Below, in pieces: positions 17,241 through 25,708 of a DNA stretch of 64,000 bases (position 1 is the first letter of the stretch; the number at the start of each line of letters is the position of its first letter). Under the pieces are notes generated by a model, which was given only the letters and a program-made list of their open reading frames with translations, was not told where the DNA came from and searched no databases. The translations under genes and the position numbers were made by a program. Location: assembly GCA_948968885.1 (NCBI GenBank), contig CAREUR010000001.1, positions 1 to 64,000 on the forward strand, read 5' to 3'. The DNA comes from an uncultured Eubacteriales bacterium (GTDB taxonomy: Bacteria; Bacillota; Clostridia; Oscillospirales; Acutalibacteraceae).

Positions 17241-17612
17241 TCAAAAGAGCCCTTGGCTTTTTAGCACCGGCAAAAGCTTGAGCATCTGCAGCATTTTTAT
17301 CGATTTATCCAGCTTTGCCTGCCGATGTTCGCTCAGGTGCGGCCGGAGCGCCTGCAGGAGCCTTGTGTTGTCATCTTCCTTGCTTGCGGTGGACAGCAGT
17401 GGCATCAGCTTCATTATGGTTTGGAGCATTTCTACTGACGCTGTATCGTGTGCTGTTGGGGACTCTTCCGATTCTGCTTGGGATTTGCCCTCCTTGGGCT
17501 GATCCTCCTGTCCCTCTTTGCCCTCCGACAATAGGCCGCTTAGATTTTTTATTTTCTCCATGTTTTCTTTGCTCGCAAGTAGCCCCATCAGCTTTTCTGT
17601 TAGTTCGTCCAT
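17241..17612 (-). CDS. Small helical protein (trio member 2)
   Basis: Protein of 123 aa. The N-terminus has ELTEKLMGLLASKENMEKI; the middle is an acidic Ser/Glu/Gln-rich linker; the C-terminus has LLQALRPHLSEHRQAKLDK followed by IKMLQMLKLLPVLKSQGLF. I recall this C-terminal pattern from unnamed clostridial proteins. Its ATG lies immediately next to the stop of trio member 1, so the two are translationally coupled. No enzyme motif or membrane segment is visible; a structural or protein-binding role is a guess. Confidence 0.7.
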   Translation of the reverse strand: MDELTEKLMGLLASKENMEKIKNLSGLLSEGKEGQEDQPKEGKSQAESEESPTAHDTASVEMLQTIMKLMPLLSTASKEDDNTRLLQALRPHLSEHRQAKLDKSIKMLQMLKLLPVLKSQGLF

Positions 17613-17870
17613 TTATTTTTCTCCCAGCAGCTTTTGTATCAGCTTTTGCGCCTGCGGCGTGGCCAAGATCTTATTTGCCATGCCTTTGTCCGACAATATC
17701 TTTTTTATTTTTTGCGCGTCGTCTTGCTTCAGGCTCCCTAACAAATTCTCTATATTGCCCTCTTTGGTGGCTTTCTCTAGCTCTTTGGGGCTTTTGCCTA
17801 GCTTGTTTGCCACGGATTTTAGCAGACTATCGGCGCTTGGACTCTTGGCGTTGTTGTTCTCGCTTGCCAT
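17613..17870 (-). CDS. Small helical protein (trio member 1)
   Basis: Protein of 85 aa, Lys/Asn/Ser-rich at the N-terminus and helical beyond (SLLKSVANKLGKSPKELEKATKE, then LGSLKQDDAQKIKKILSDKGM and ILATPQAQKLIQKLLGEK). I chose ATG 17870 because AGAGGTGATC lies just upstream; the longer frame to 17909 has no ribosome site. It is the first gene of the three-gene minus-strand unit and is divergent from the glycosyltransferase at 18010. I know of no assigned function. Confidence 0.7.
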   Translation of the reverse strand: MASENNNAKSPSADSLLKSVANKLGKSPKELEKATKEGNIENLLGSLKQDDAQKIKKILSDKGMANKILATPQAQKLIQKLLGEK

Positions 17871-17931
17871 TCTGATCACCTCTTTTACATGGTATGTCGC
17901 CCCCGCCAAAAGTATGAAACTTTATGCGCGT

Positions 17932-17960
17932 TTGCAAAATATCAAAATTTCGGCTATACT
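17932..17960 (+). promoter_or_regulatory. Promoter of the glycosyltransferase gene
   Basis: TTGCAA (17932-17937), 17-base spacer, TATACT (17955-17960), about 50 bases before the ATG at 18010. Confidence 0.6.
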
Positions 17961-18009
17961 TAGTCCTAGATTACCCGGTTTTTTGGCGGTAAGAAAGGAT
18001 TTTTAAGCT

Positions 18010-19182
18010 ATGAAAATCGCGCTTTTTTCAGATACCTTCGCTCCAGAAATAAACGGCGTGGCTATCCACGTGGCCGCCCTCAAAGAGGGGCTTGAGAGCC
18101 TTGGTCACGAGGTTTTGGTTGTTACCACTAACCCTAAGAATACCACTACGTTCGAGGAGCACGGCGTTTTACATTGTCCGAGCATAAAATTAAAGCGGAT
18201 TTACGGCTACGGTCTCTCTATGCCCATCAATATGCGGCAATACCATATTATTAAAAAGTTCGCGCCCGATGTGATTCATATTCACACTGAGTTTGGAATC
18301 GGGCTGTTTGGCATCTTGGTTTCTAAGCTCCTAAAGCGCCCGGTTGTCTACACTCTGCACACCATTTACGACGACTACGTTTACTATGTTGTGCCCAAGC
18401 CCCTTGTTAAGACCGGTCAGCGCATTTTTTACAAGTATATTCGGTCTCTTTACCGGCGCGCTACCGTTATTACGGGGCCTTCGCCCAAAAGTCACGAGTA
18501 CCTCTCGCGCGCGGGGATTTCTCAGAACGTTGAGATTATCCCTAACCCCGTTGACGTTGACCGCTTTTCGCCCGAAAATGTCACGCCTTCGGACATTGCT
18601 AGGGTTCGGGAGAAGTACAGCATTCCGGCTGACGCTTTTGTCGGCTGCATTGTCTCGCGCGTTGGCAAGGAGAAGAGCATCGATATTTTGATTAATTATA
18701 TCGAGAAATACGCCAAGATTAACGATAAGTTCAGGTTTTTAGTCATTGGTGACGGCCCCGCTAAGGTTGACTTAGAAAAGCAGGCCAAAAAGTTGGGGAT
18801 TGGCGATATAATTATATTTACGGGCAAGATTCCAAACTCCGAGCTTTTGCCTTACTACGCTGCCTGCGACGTTTTCTTGACCGCTTCGTTATCCGACACA
18901 AACTCGATATCTATGCTCGAGGCGATGTCTATGGGCTTGCCGATAATTCAGCGTGACGATCCGATAAACAAAGGCCAGGTTGTGGAGAACATCAACGGAT
19001 TCATCTTTAACGGCGAGGCCAGCTTTGTCAAAAAGTTGGACTTGGTTTACAATATGCCCCCGCAGCGGCGCTGCGAACTAAAGGCTCGCGTTCGAAACAG
19101 CGTGATTCACAGCAACACCAAAAATAATATGGCGGTCAAGATTGTTGACGTTTACAACCATGCCATTGAGATATTTGCGTGA
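18010..19182 (+). CDS. Glycosyltransferase family 4 (diacylglycerol glucosyltransferase-like)
   Basis: Protein of 390 aa with the two-Rossmann GT-B layout. The N-terminus has FSDTFAPEINGVAIHVAAL and DVIHIHTEFGIGLFG; the C-terminal GT4 domain has IPNPVDVDRFSP, FVGCIVSRVGKEKSIDILI, VIGDGPAKVDLE and the acceptor-side ExxxxE-like stretch SLSDTNSISMLEAMSMGLP. The features fit GT4 enzymes that make glycolipids such as glucosyl-diacylglycerol in Firmicutes, though other acceptors cannot be excluded. AAGAAAGGA precedes the ATG. An alpha/beta hydrolase gene follows after 39 bases, probably in the same transcript. Confidence 0.85.
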   Translation: MKIALFSDTFAPEINGVAIHVAALKEGLESLGHEVLVVTTNPKNTTTFEEHGVLHCPSIKLKRIYGYGLSMPINMRQYHIIKKFAPDVIHIHTEFGIGLFGILVSKLLKRPVVYTLHTIYDDYVYYVVPKPLVKTGQRIFYKYIRSLYRRATVITGPSPKSHEYLSRAGISQNVEIIPNPVDVDRFSPENVTPSDIARVREKYSIPADAFVGCIVSRVGKEKSIDILINYIEKYAKINDKFRFLVIGDGPAKVDLEKQAKKLGIGDIIIFTGKIPNSELLPYYAACDVFLTASLSDTNSISMLEAMSMGLPIIQRDDPINKGQVVENINGFIFNGEASFVKKLDLVYNMPPQRRCELKARVRNSVIHSNTKNNMAVKIVDVYNHAIEIFA

Positions 19183-19221
19183 AGTGTTTTTCGATTTTAG
19201 AAAATAAGTGGGTGTGAGAAA

Positions 19222-20205
19222 ATGATTATGAACAAAAAAAGAAGAAAGCTTTTGGCTATCCTCTCGGCTTGCACAGCCCTAATTCTTATTATCTTGCTTG
19301 CTATTGGCAACTATTTTTTTGACTACGCTCTTGTGCGAAAAGGCGATGCTACCGATGGCGCGAACCGCGAAGTTGAGTCCAGCGCCGTTTCTTCGGCTCA
19401 GAGCCTTATTTTAAAAAATTACGAAAGCCAAGTCGAGGCTACCAACGATTGGCTTAAAACCGTCGACAGGAAGGATGTTTTTGTGACGTCTAAGGATAAT
19501 CTTCGGCTGCACGGAGTTAAATTTCGTGCCAGCGCCAATTCCCACAACTACGCCATTGTCGTGCATGGGTACTCTAGCAGCTGCCGCCACGTCTTTGATC
19601 TCGCGCAACATTATCAGACCCACAGCTACAACGTTGTTACGCCTGATCTGCGCGCGTGCGGCGAGAGCGAGGGCAGCTACATCGGCATGGGCTGGCTGGA
19701 CAAAGACGATATTCTAATTTGGATTTCATCAATTTTGGACGAGGACCCCGAGGCTAAAATCGTGCTGCATGGCGTCTCTATGGGCGCTGCCACTGTTATG
19801 ATGCTCAGCGGCGAGAAGCTGCCTAAAAACGTGGTTGCAATCATTGAAGACTGCGGATACACTCGCGTTGATGAGGTTTTTTCGTCCGAGTTAAAGCTTC
19901 GGTTCAATTTGCCTCCCTTCCCGATTATAAATTTTGCCAGTCTTGTCGCCAAGCTTCGCGCCGGATACAGCTTTGAGGAGGCTTCTAGTCTGGAGCAAAT
20001 CAAAAAAGCAAGCGTTCCCATCTTGTTTATCCACGGTTCGCTCGACGATTTCATTCCGCTAGAGATGTGCCATCGGCTATACGATGCGGCTGATTGCAAA
20101 AAAGAAAAGCTCATAATAGATGGCGCCGGACATAATCAAAGTCGATTTTTGCAGCCGGACGAATACTATCAAGCGGTGTTCGATTTTATTGGCAACAACG
20201 TCTAA
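19222..20205 (+). CDS. Membrane-anchored alpha/beta hydrolase
   Basis: Protein of 327 aa. A basic start and membrane segment (about residues 9-32) anchor an alpha/beta hydrolase domain facing outward. Catalytic elements are visible: oxyanion-region VHGYSSS, nucleophile elbow GVSMGAA (Ser), acid HGSLDDFIP (Asp) and C-terminal GAGHNQS (His). The fold resembles extracellular peptidase/esterase members such as YqkD-like proteins; the substrate is unknown. It follows the glycosyltransferase by 39 bases and ends at a bidirectional terminator. Confidence 0.82.
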   Translation: MIMNKKRRKLLAILSACTALILIILLAIGNYFFDYALVRKGDATDGANREVESSAVSSAQSLILKNYESQVEATNDWLKTVDRKDVFVTSKDNLRLHGVKFRASANSHNYAIVVHGYSSSCRHVFDLAQHYQTHSYNVVTPDLRACGESEGSYIGMGWLDKDDILIWISSILDEDPEAKIVLHGVSMGAATVMMLSGEKLPKNVVAIIEDCGYTRVDEVFSSELKLRFNLPPFPIINFASLVAKLRAGYSFEEASSLEQIKKASVPILFIHGSLDDFIPLEMCHRLYDAADCKKEKLIIDGAGHNQSRFLQPDEYYQAVFDFIGNNV

Positions 20206-20235
20206 ACAAAGCCATTTTTAACTCTAAAAAATAAA

Positions 20236-20270
20236 AAATCCCTGAGATAAATCAGGGGTTCTTTTTTATT
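20236..20270. terminator. Bidirectional intrinsic terminator
   Basis: CCCTGA (20240-20245) pairs with TCAGGG (20252-20257) around GATAAA. T-rich tract on the plus strand (TTCTTTTTTATT) and A-rich tract upstream (T-rich on the minus strand), so it serves both convergent genes. Confidence 0.88.
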
Positions 20271-20718
20271 GTGCGCCATTTTTTAAATTTTGTCGAGTCT
20301 TTCTCAAGTCCGCCACGGCGCCGGTTAGCGTCTCGTCCGTGTGCTTTATTACGTCGTCTATATACTCGTTCGTCGCCTGCTTCATCTCGCGGGCCTTCAT
20401 CTTGGCCGCCAGCACCACTTCCTCCGCCATCTTTTGCGCCTGCTTTACGATTTCGTCCCGCTCCACCATGTACTTTGCCTTTTTCTCGGCCGCGTTTACA
20501 ATCGATTCGGCTTCCTCTTTGGCTTCGCTAATAATTTGCGAGCGGTCTGCGATAATAGCCTTAGCTTGCCGCAGTTCATTTGGCAGCTCGTCGCGGATTT
20601 CGCTTATTAAATCCCGCACTCTCTCAATGTTTATGAGGCCTTTGCCCCCCGTCAGCGGCAAGTTCCACGCTTCCTTCGTCAGCTCCTCCAGCTCTTCCAA
20701 AATCTCTTCAACCCGCAC
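20266..20718 (-). CDS. Coiled-coil protein, ATP synthase b/V-ATPase H-like
   Basis: Protein of 150 aa. The N-terminus has EEILEELEELTKEAWNLP; residues 45-145 are a long Ala/Glu/Lys coiled coil (ISEAKEEAESIVNAAEKKAK). Such proteins are often labelled 'ATPase' in clostridial genomes because of coiled-coil similarity to peripheral stalks, but nothing here ties it to an ATPase. A DivIVA-like or scaffold role is possible. The start is GTG after AAAGGAGGAGA, a near-perfect ribosome site. It lies 97 bases downstream of rsmD on the same strand. Confidence 0.7.
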   Translation of the reverse strand: MRVEEILEELEELTKEAWNLPLTGGKGLINIERVRDLISEIRDELPNELRQAKAIIADRSQIISEAKEEAESIVNAAEKKAKYMVERDEIVKQAQKMAEEVVLAAKMKAREMKQATNEYIDDVIKHTDETLTGAVADLRKTRQNLKNGAQ

Positions 20719-20815
20719 TCTGATCTCCTCCTTTACGATTTTCGCAGTTTTGTTTTCTATTTTTAAGAATACTCGAAACCGCGCTCAAAATCAAGAATAT
20801 TCTTTTTTCGCAAAA

Positions 20816-21364
20816 TTAACTATCGCCCCAATCGCAATAAATACTCACAGCAATCTTGCCGTATTTGTAAGCTTTAGTCAAATGAAAACTCGCTAAATCA
20901 AGCGGTAAATCTAAATCCATAGGGTGCTCGCAAATGATGATTCCGCCCTTTGCCATAACCTCGGGCAGCAAAAGCAGTGCTGTGTCTAGAACCTCGGATT
21001 TATAAGGCGGATCCAAAAAAGCTATGTCAAATAATTTCTCTCGCTGCTTTTTTAAAAACAAAGCCGAGTTCGTATTCAAAACCGTTGCCCTTGCCATAAA
21101 GTCCGTCGCAGTCAGGTTCTTCTTTATCACACTTATTGCAGCCCTATTCTCGTCGACAAATGTAGCCCGGCGTGCCCCTCGACTCAAGGCTTCTATCCCG
21201 ATTTGGCCGGATCCTGCAAACAAGTCCAAAAAATTCGCGCCTGCCACGTCAAACTGAATCACATTAAAAATGGATTCCTTCACCTTATCCGTCGTCGGCC
21301 GGACAGCTTCATCCCTCAGCCGGTCCAGCTTTTTCCCTCTTTTTTGGCCCGCAATAACCCTCAT
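20816..21364 (-). CDS. rsmD: 16S rRNA (guanine(966)-N(2))-methyltransferase
   Basis: Protein of 182 aa. The class I SAM-binding motif reads FLDLFAGSGQIGIEALSRGA and the N6/N2-MTase catalytic motif reads DIAFLDPPYKS. The N-terminus MRVIAGQKRGKKL is typical of RsmD, which methylates G966 of 16S rRNA. Neighbour coaD, often next to rsmD, is not present in this window; the coiled-coil protein gene follows instead. Confidence 0.92.
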   Translation of the reverse strand: MRVIAGQKRGKKLDRLRDEAVRPTTDKVKESIFNVIQFDVAGANFLDLFAGSGQIGIEALSRGARRATFVDENRAAISVIKKNLTATDFMARATVLNTNSALFLKKQREKLFDIAFLDPPYKSEVLDTALLLLPEVMAKGGIIICEHPMDLDLPLDLASFHLTKAYKYGKIAVSIYCDWGDS

Positions 21365-21503
21365 GCAAAAGTCCCCTCACACCGCAAAACCGCAAGAGTC
21401 AACTATATTATGCAATATTTGCCACTCTTTGTCAAGTTAATTTGATTTTTTATTCATTTTATTTAATCTAATTTTTGTAAACAAGTCGAAAAACATTGCA
21501 ATA

Positions 21504-23348
21504 TCAAGGTTTTCCTTCATTAAAACACCTTTGAATGCTGACAGCAAGAGTCTGGCTTATTCCCGGAACCTTCACTAAGTCCGCTACGTCCGCCTGTTTG
21601 ACCCTCTCCACACTCTTAAAGTACGTCAGCAGCAACTTGGCCTTTTTCTCGCCCACGCCCGGAACCTGTGTCAGCGCCGTAGTCAAGGTCTCCTGCTTCC
21701 TTTTTTGGCGGTGATATCCGATGGCGAACCTATGCACTTCCTCCTGTATAGACGAAATCAGCGTAAACGCCGCCCTGTTCGAATTTATCGCGATTTCCCC
21801 GCCGTCCTTAGCAATGGCTCGAGTTTTGTGCTTGGAGTCCTTGACCATGCCATACACCGGGATGCTCAGCCCGCGGCTTTGCAAGAGGCGCTTCACCGTC
21901 GAAACATGCCCATGTCCCCCGTCCAGCAAGATAAGATCTGGCAGCCGCTCAAAGCCGTTCGATGTCCCTTCGGTTGCGGCTTCGTACCTATCCAGCCGCC
22001 GCGAGATCACCTCGCACATCGACCCGTAGTCGTCCTGCCCGAGCACTGTCTTTATCTCAAACTTCTTATACGCCGACTTCAACGGCCGACCATTCTTAAA
22101 GACCACCATTCCCGCTACGTTGGCGCTCCCCGCTATGTTGGAGATGTCATAAGCCTCGATGTACACGGGCACCGCCGGCAGCGAGAGTAGCTTCGCCAGC
22201 TCGACAACTCCCGCCGTCTCTTTAAACGGTCTGCTCAGCCTCTGCGAAAGCCTTTCTGCCGCGTTTTTTCGGCACATCTCTATCAATTCCAGCGCCTGGC
22301 CTCTCTTGGGCACGGCGATGCGCACCTTTCTGCCTTGCTTTTGCCCCAAATAAGCCTCCACGCTGTCTTTGGCGTCTACAGGGCCGTCCACCAAGATCGT
22401 TGCCGGGATGTCGCTCTTCTTCATATAGTACTGCACAATGAACTCCGCCCGCGATATCTCGGCCTCACCAACCTCGTTAAATACGAAATTGTCAGTATCG
22501 CACAGCCGACCGTTTAAAAAGCGAAATACCTCAAAGCTCGAGACTCTCGCATCCTGCACCAGCGCGATTACGTCTTGAGTTTTGCCGTTTGTCGAGACGA
22601 CTTTTTGCTTCTGGGTTATCTTTTTTATCGCCAAAATTTTGTCCCGTACTCTGGCGGCCTTTTCGTACTCCAGGCACTCCGAAAAATCGTACATCTTTTG
22701 CGTCAACTTTTTTATCGACTCCGTATCGCCACCCTTCAAGAATTCTACGGCGTCGTTAACGTTCTCCAAGTACTCCTCGTGGCTTATCTTTCCGATGCAC
22801 GGCGCGCTGCACTGGTTAATATGATAGTTCAAGCACGCCCGAGCGCCATTCTTTCTGCCGTTTGGGTTAAAATCCTTCTTGCAGCGGGGCAATTTAAATA
22901 TTTTCAAGGCCTCATCAATCGCCTTTGAGACGCTCGAGCCACTGGTGTACGGCCCAATATACGCCGACCCGTCGTCCAAAATTTGCTTGGATTCACGAAT
23001 CCGCGGCCATTTTTCGTTGGTTATCTTGATGTAGTTGTAGCCCTTGTCGTCCTTGAGCAAGATGTTGTACTTCGGCGAGTACTGCTTGATCAAGCTGCAC
23101 TCTAACACCAAGGCTTCGAATTCATTGTCGGTCAAGATATAGTCGAAGTCGTCGACCTTCTCCACCATCTTGCGCACCTTTTCTTGGTGATTCTTCTGCG
23201 AACCAAAGTACTGGCTAACCCGATTTTTCAGCACCTTCGCCTTGCCAACATAAATTGTCCGCCCGCCAGCGTCCTTCATTATATAAACCCCAGAACTCTC
23301 CGGCAGATTCAGCGCTTTTTGCCTCAAATATCCCAATTTCTCGTTCAC
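21504..23348 (-). CDS. uvrC: UvrABC system protein C
   Basis: Protein of 614 aa. Domains in order: GIY-YIG nuclease (residues ~10-90, GVYIMKDAGGRTIYVGKAK), Cys-containing region (LPRCKKDFNPNG, ARACLNYHINQCSAPCIG), UVR motif near 205-235, RNase H-like endonuclease with DLILLDGGHGHVSTV, and tandem helix-hairpin-helix at the C-terminus (LTQVPGVGEKKAKLLL). It makes both incisions in nucleotide excision repair. GTG 23348 is preferred because GAGGTGAT precedes it; another GTG lies nine bases upstream. Confidence 0.97.
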   Translation of the reverse strand: MNEKLGYLRQKALNLPESSGVYIMKDAGGRTIYVGKAKVLKNRVSQYFGSQKNHQEKVRKMVEKVDDFDYILTDNEFEALVLECSLIKQYSPKYNILLKDDKGYNYIKITNEKWPRIRESKQILDDGSAYIGPYTSGSSVSKAIDEALKIFKLPRCKKDFNPNGRKNGARACLNYHINQCSAPCIGKISHEEYLENVNDAVEFLKGGDTESIKKLTQKMYDFSECLEYEKAARVRDKILAIKKITQKQKVVSTNGKTQDVIALVQDARVSSFEVFRFLNGRLCDTDNFVFNEVGEAEISRAEFIVQYYMKKSDIPATILVDGPVDAKDSVEAYLGQKQGRKVRIAVPKRGQALELIEMCRKNAAERLSQRLSRPFKETAGVVELAKLLSLPAVPVYIEAYDISNIAGSANVAGMVVFKNGRPLKSAYKKFEIKTVLGQDDYGSMCEVISRRLDRYEAATEGTSNGFERLPDLILLDGGHGHVSTVKRLLQSRGLSIPVYGMVKDSKHKTRAIAKDGGEIAINSNRAAFTLISSIQEEVHRFAIGYHRQKRKQETLTTALTQVPGVGEKKAKLLLTYFKSVERVKQADVADLVKVPGISQTLAVSIQRCFNEGKP

Positions 23349-23392
23349 AAGAATCACCTCGCAACCTCTACCCGCAAAAACGGCCCTTGTAA

Positions 23393-23418
23393 ATAAAAAG
23401 CACCGAAACCCGGTGCTA
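23393..23418 (-). terminator. Intrinsic terminator after the HPr gene
   Basis: On the minus strand AGCACCG and CGGTGCT (23399-23405 and 23411-23417) pair around a five-base loop and are followed by TTTTTATTT. Confidence 0.85.
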
Positions 23419-23455
23419 GCTGCTTTTTCAATATTATTATGCTAAAAAAGAAAAA

Positions 23456-23719
23456 TTAATCTGCAAATCCAGACTCGATCAATTTTGCCAGAGCCGACAC
23501 CGCCGCTTCGTCGTCTGGCCCGTCGGCCAATATTTTTATCTTGGTGCCCTCCTCTATCCCCAAAGAAAGCACTCCCAGCAGGCTTTTGGCGTTTACTCTG
23601 CGCTCTTCCTTCTCTATCATGATTAGCGATTTAAACTCATTTGCCTTTTGGATAAAAAATGTAGCTGGGCGCGCATGTAAACCTGCTTGATTTTGAAGTA
23701 CGACTTCTTTTACATACAT
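23456..23719 (-). CDS. HPr family phosphocarrier protein
   Basis: Protein of 87 aa. The phosphoacceptor histidine is H15 in AGLHARPA, and the regulatory serine S46 (AKSLLGVLSLG) is also present. Both PTS transfer and HPr kinase control are therefore possible; the Asn/Lys context is typical of clostridial HPr copies. PtsI is not in this window. It is a single-gene unit with its own promoter and terminator. An inverted repeat spans the promoter -10. Confidence 0.93.
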   Translation of the reverse strand: MYVKEVVLQNQAGLHARPATFFIQKANEFKSLIMIEKEERRVNAKSLLGVLSLGIEEGTKIKILADGPDDEAAVSALAKLIESGFAD

Positions 23720-23775
23720 GAAAAACCACTCCTATACCAAAAATATAATCGACAAAATTCTCAAAAGACCCACCT

Positions 23776-23809
23776 ATGCTAATTATAGCATAATTGATAA
23801 TATCGTCAA
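23776..23809 (-). promoter_or_regulatory. HPr promoter with an inverted repeat over the -10
   Basis: On the minus strand TTGACG (23804-23809) and extended -10 TGCTATAAT (TATAAT at 23782-23787) are 16 bases apart. ATGCTA-ATTA-TAGCAT (23776-23791) is a perfect inverted repeat covering the -10, a plausible operator. Confidence 0.65.
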
Positions 23810-23946
23810 GAACAATCGGACAAATTTAGCATTATGAACGATTCTACCAGGGCCCTCATATGGACTTATTGTATATTTTACTACATTAAAACCTGTTTAA
23901 ATTATATATTTCTAATAATTTCCAATTTTAATTCCTAATAAATCAG

Positions 23947-24654
23947 CTAATTTTCTTGATTTTCCGGCAAATTTAATTTTTCAAACAAATCTGGCCGTTT
24001 GAGCTTTGTCCTTAGGCGTGACTGCTGTTTTCGCCATTTTTCTATATTTTCATGATGTCCAGAAAGCAAAATTTCCGGGACTTCTCTCCTCCGCCAAACT
24101 GCGGGTTTCGTATACTGCGGATATTCCAAAAGTCCGTCGTAGTGGCTCTCTTCCTTAAAGCATATGTCGTCCGCCAGCACCCCAGGCACCATCCGGCTAA
24201 CTGCGTCCACCAAGACCAGCGCCGGCAGCTCGCCACCAGTCAGAACGTAGTCCCCAATCGAGATCTCCTCATCCACAAACTCCTCGATAAATCGCTCGTC
24301 CACGCCCTCATAATGTCCGCAAAGCACCGCCAAATTCCCGCATTTAGAGAGCTCCTCTGCCTTCCGCTGTGTCAAAACTTCCCCTTGCGGCGACATATAG
24401 ACAAGCTTGGGTCTGTCACCTAACTCCTCACACAAGGCCTCAAAGCACGCCGCGATAGGTTCCGCCATCATCAGCATGCCCATCCCCGGCCCATACACGG
24501 TGTCGTCCACCCGTTTGTGCTTATCGTTTGCGTAATCTCGAATCTGATGGCAAAAAACCTCGATGGCACCTTTCTTCTGCGCCCTGCCGATGATACTCTC
24601 GCTTATAACCGCGTTGCACATTTCTGGAAAAAGCGTTAAAATGTCAATCCTCAT
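23947..24654 (-). CDS. trmD: tRNA (guanine(37)-N(1))-methyltransferase
   Basis: Protein of 235 aa. The SPOUT-fold signatures are visible: N-terminal MRIDILTLFPEM, YGPGMGMLMMAEP, LCGHYEGVDERF and EISIGDYVLTGGELPALVLVDAVSRMVPGVL (knot and dimer region). It forms m1G37, needed to keep reading frame. The ATG at 24654 overlaps the end of rimM by 11 bases, indicating coupling. Typical rplS downstream is absent; the HPr gene follows after 227 bases. Confidence 0.97.
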   Translation of the reverse strand: MRIDILTLFPEMCNAVISESIIGRAQKKGAIEVFCHQIRDYANDKHKRVDDTVYGPGMGMLMMAEPIAACFEALCEELGDRPKLVYMSPQGEVLTQRKAEELSKCGNLAVLCGHYEGVDERFIEEFVDEEISIGDYVLTGGELPALVLVDAVSRMVPGVLADDICFKEESHYDGLLEYPQYTKPAVWRRREVPEILLSGHHENIEKWRKQQSRLRTKLKRPDLFEKLNLPENQEN

Positions 24655-25162
24655 CGTCAAAAATCCCTCTCAGCGGCCGGATATTCATAATTTTATTTTT
24701 AATGTCAATCGAGCAAATCACGTTCTCAATGGCCGGCACCAGGTAATCCTTCCCTCGGCTATCGGTAACTTGGTAAACATCGTTCGCGCCGGTCTTCAGC
24801 ACGTCCGTAACCCTGCCGTAACAAACATTTGTGTCCGCGTCACAAGCCTCCAAGCCCAAAACGTCCTGTATAAAAAAGCGACCTTCCGGCAAGTCTACGT
24901 CATCTCTGCTCATAAAAAGAACCTTACCCCGCAACAGTTCTGCCTGCTCCACAGAGTCAATTCCCGCAATCTTCATTCTAACCACGTTTTTGTGGACTTT
25001 TGCAAATAAAATCTCGACTTTTTTTTCTCCATTTTCATCAAAGTACAACTCTTTAAAACCACACAAAAAATCGCCATCGTCGCACCAAGGCTCAACCCTA
25101 ATTTCGCCCCTCAGGCCATGCGGCGCCACTATTTTGCCTATCTCCAAAAATTTTTTACCCAA
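24644..25162 (-). CDS. rimM: Ribosome maturation factor RimM
   Basis: Protein of 172 aa. The N-terminal RimM barrel has EIGKIVAPHGLRGEIRV; the C-terminal PRC-barrel domain has VCYGRVTDVLKTGANDVYQV and YLVPAIENVICSID. It assists 30S head assembly by binding S19. I start at TTG 25162, after GGTGGAGGA; the longer frame to 25222 runs through a terminator hairpin and is not credible. It overlaps trmD by 11 bases. Confidence 0.95.
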   Translation of the reverse strand: MGKKFLEIGKIVAPHGLRGEIRVEPWCDDGDFLCGFKELYFDENGEKKVEILFAKVHKNVVRMKIAGIDSVEQAELLRGKVLFMSRDDVDLPEGRFFIQDVLGLEACDADTNVCYGRVTDVLKTGANDVYQVTDSRGKDYLVPAIENVICSIDIKNKIMNIRPLRGIFDDED

Positions 25163-25185
25163 AAAAATTCCTCCACCATCCACAA

Positions 25186-25213
25186 TGCAAAAGGACGTAC
25201 CAAAAATACGTCC
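25186..25213 (-). terminator. Hairpin between the GNAT gene and rimM
   Basis: GGACGTA and TACGTCC (25193-25199 with 25207-25213) form a seven-base stem. On the minus strand TTTTGC follows. It would partly separate rimM-trmD from the upstream genes of the cluster. Confidence 0.65.
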
Positions 25214-25222
25214 CTTCCCCAA

Positions 25223-25648
25223 TTAAAGCGGTTTGCAAAATTTAAAGTGAGAATTTACCATCCCCAAGCGCTCATAAAACCTGTGTGCCCGCTCGCGGAC
25301 TCGATTAGAGCTGACTTCCATACGAGTACATCCTCTACTTTTGGCCAATTTGCAAGCTTTCTCAAAAATAGCACTGCCAATCCCGCAAGAACGATGCTTC
25401 GCCGTAACAGAAAGTTCCATAATCTCAGCAATCTTCTCACAATGATGCAGCTGATCCTCAAACCGCAAAGTAGCCTCGCCCAACACTTCATCGCCTTTTT
25501 GCGCAATAATCACAGCATAAAAGTCGCCACGGTGCATCATCTCACCATAAATCCGCTCAAAATCTGCATAATTAAGCTCGCAATCTTCCAACTCACAAAT
25601 CAATGAGTGCACAGCCCGGCAATCATCCATAGTTCCCAGCCGAATCAC
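25223..25648 (-). CDS. GNAT-family N-acetyltransferase
   Basis: Protein of 141 aa with the Gcn5-related fold: N-terminal IRLGTMDDCRAVHSLICELE, acetyl-CoA-binding strand-loop AEIMELSVTAKHRSCGIGSAIFEKACKLAKSRG (V-x-R-x2-G-I-G variant) and C-terminal SNRVRERAHRFYERLGM. Substrate unknown. It interrupts the conserved khpA-rimM junction. GTG 25648 has the ribosome site AGAGGTG; an alternative GTG nine bases upstream lacks one. A terminator hairpin follows directly. Confidence 0.85.
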   Translation of the reverse strand: MIRLGTMDDCRAVHSLICELEDCELNYADFERIYGEMMHRGDFYAVIIAQKGDEVLGEATLRFEDQLHHCEKIAEIMELSVTAKHRSCGIGSAIFEKACKLAKSRGCTRMEVSSNRVRERAHRFYERLGMVNSHFKFCKPL

Positions 25649-25708
25649 AAAAAGCACCTCTAAACAAAATTAATCTAAAAGCGAAAAATTTGTCCTCACA
25701 AAATTAAA

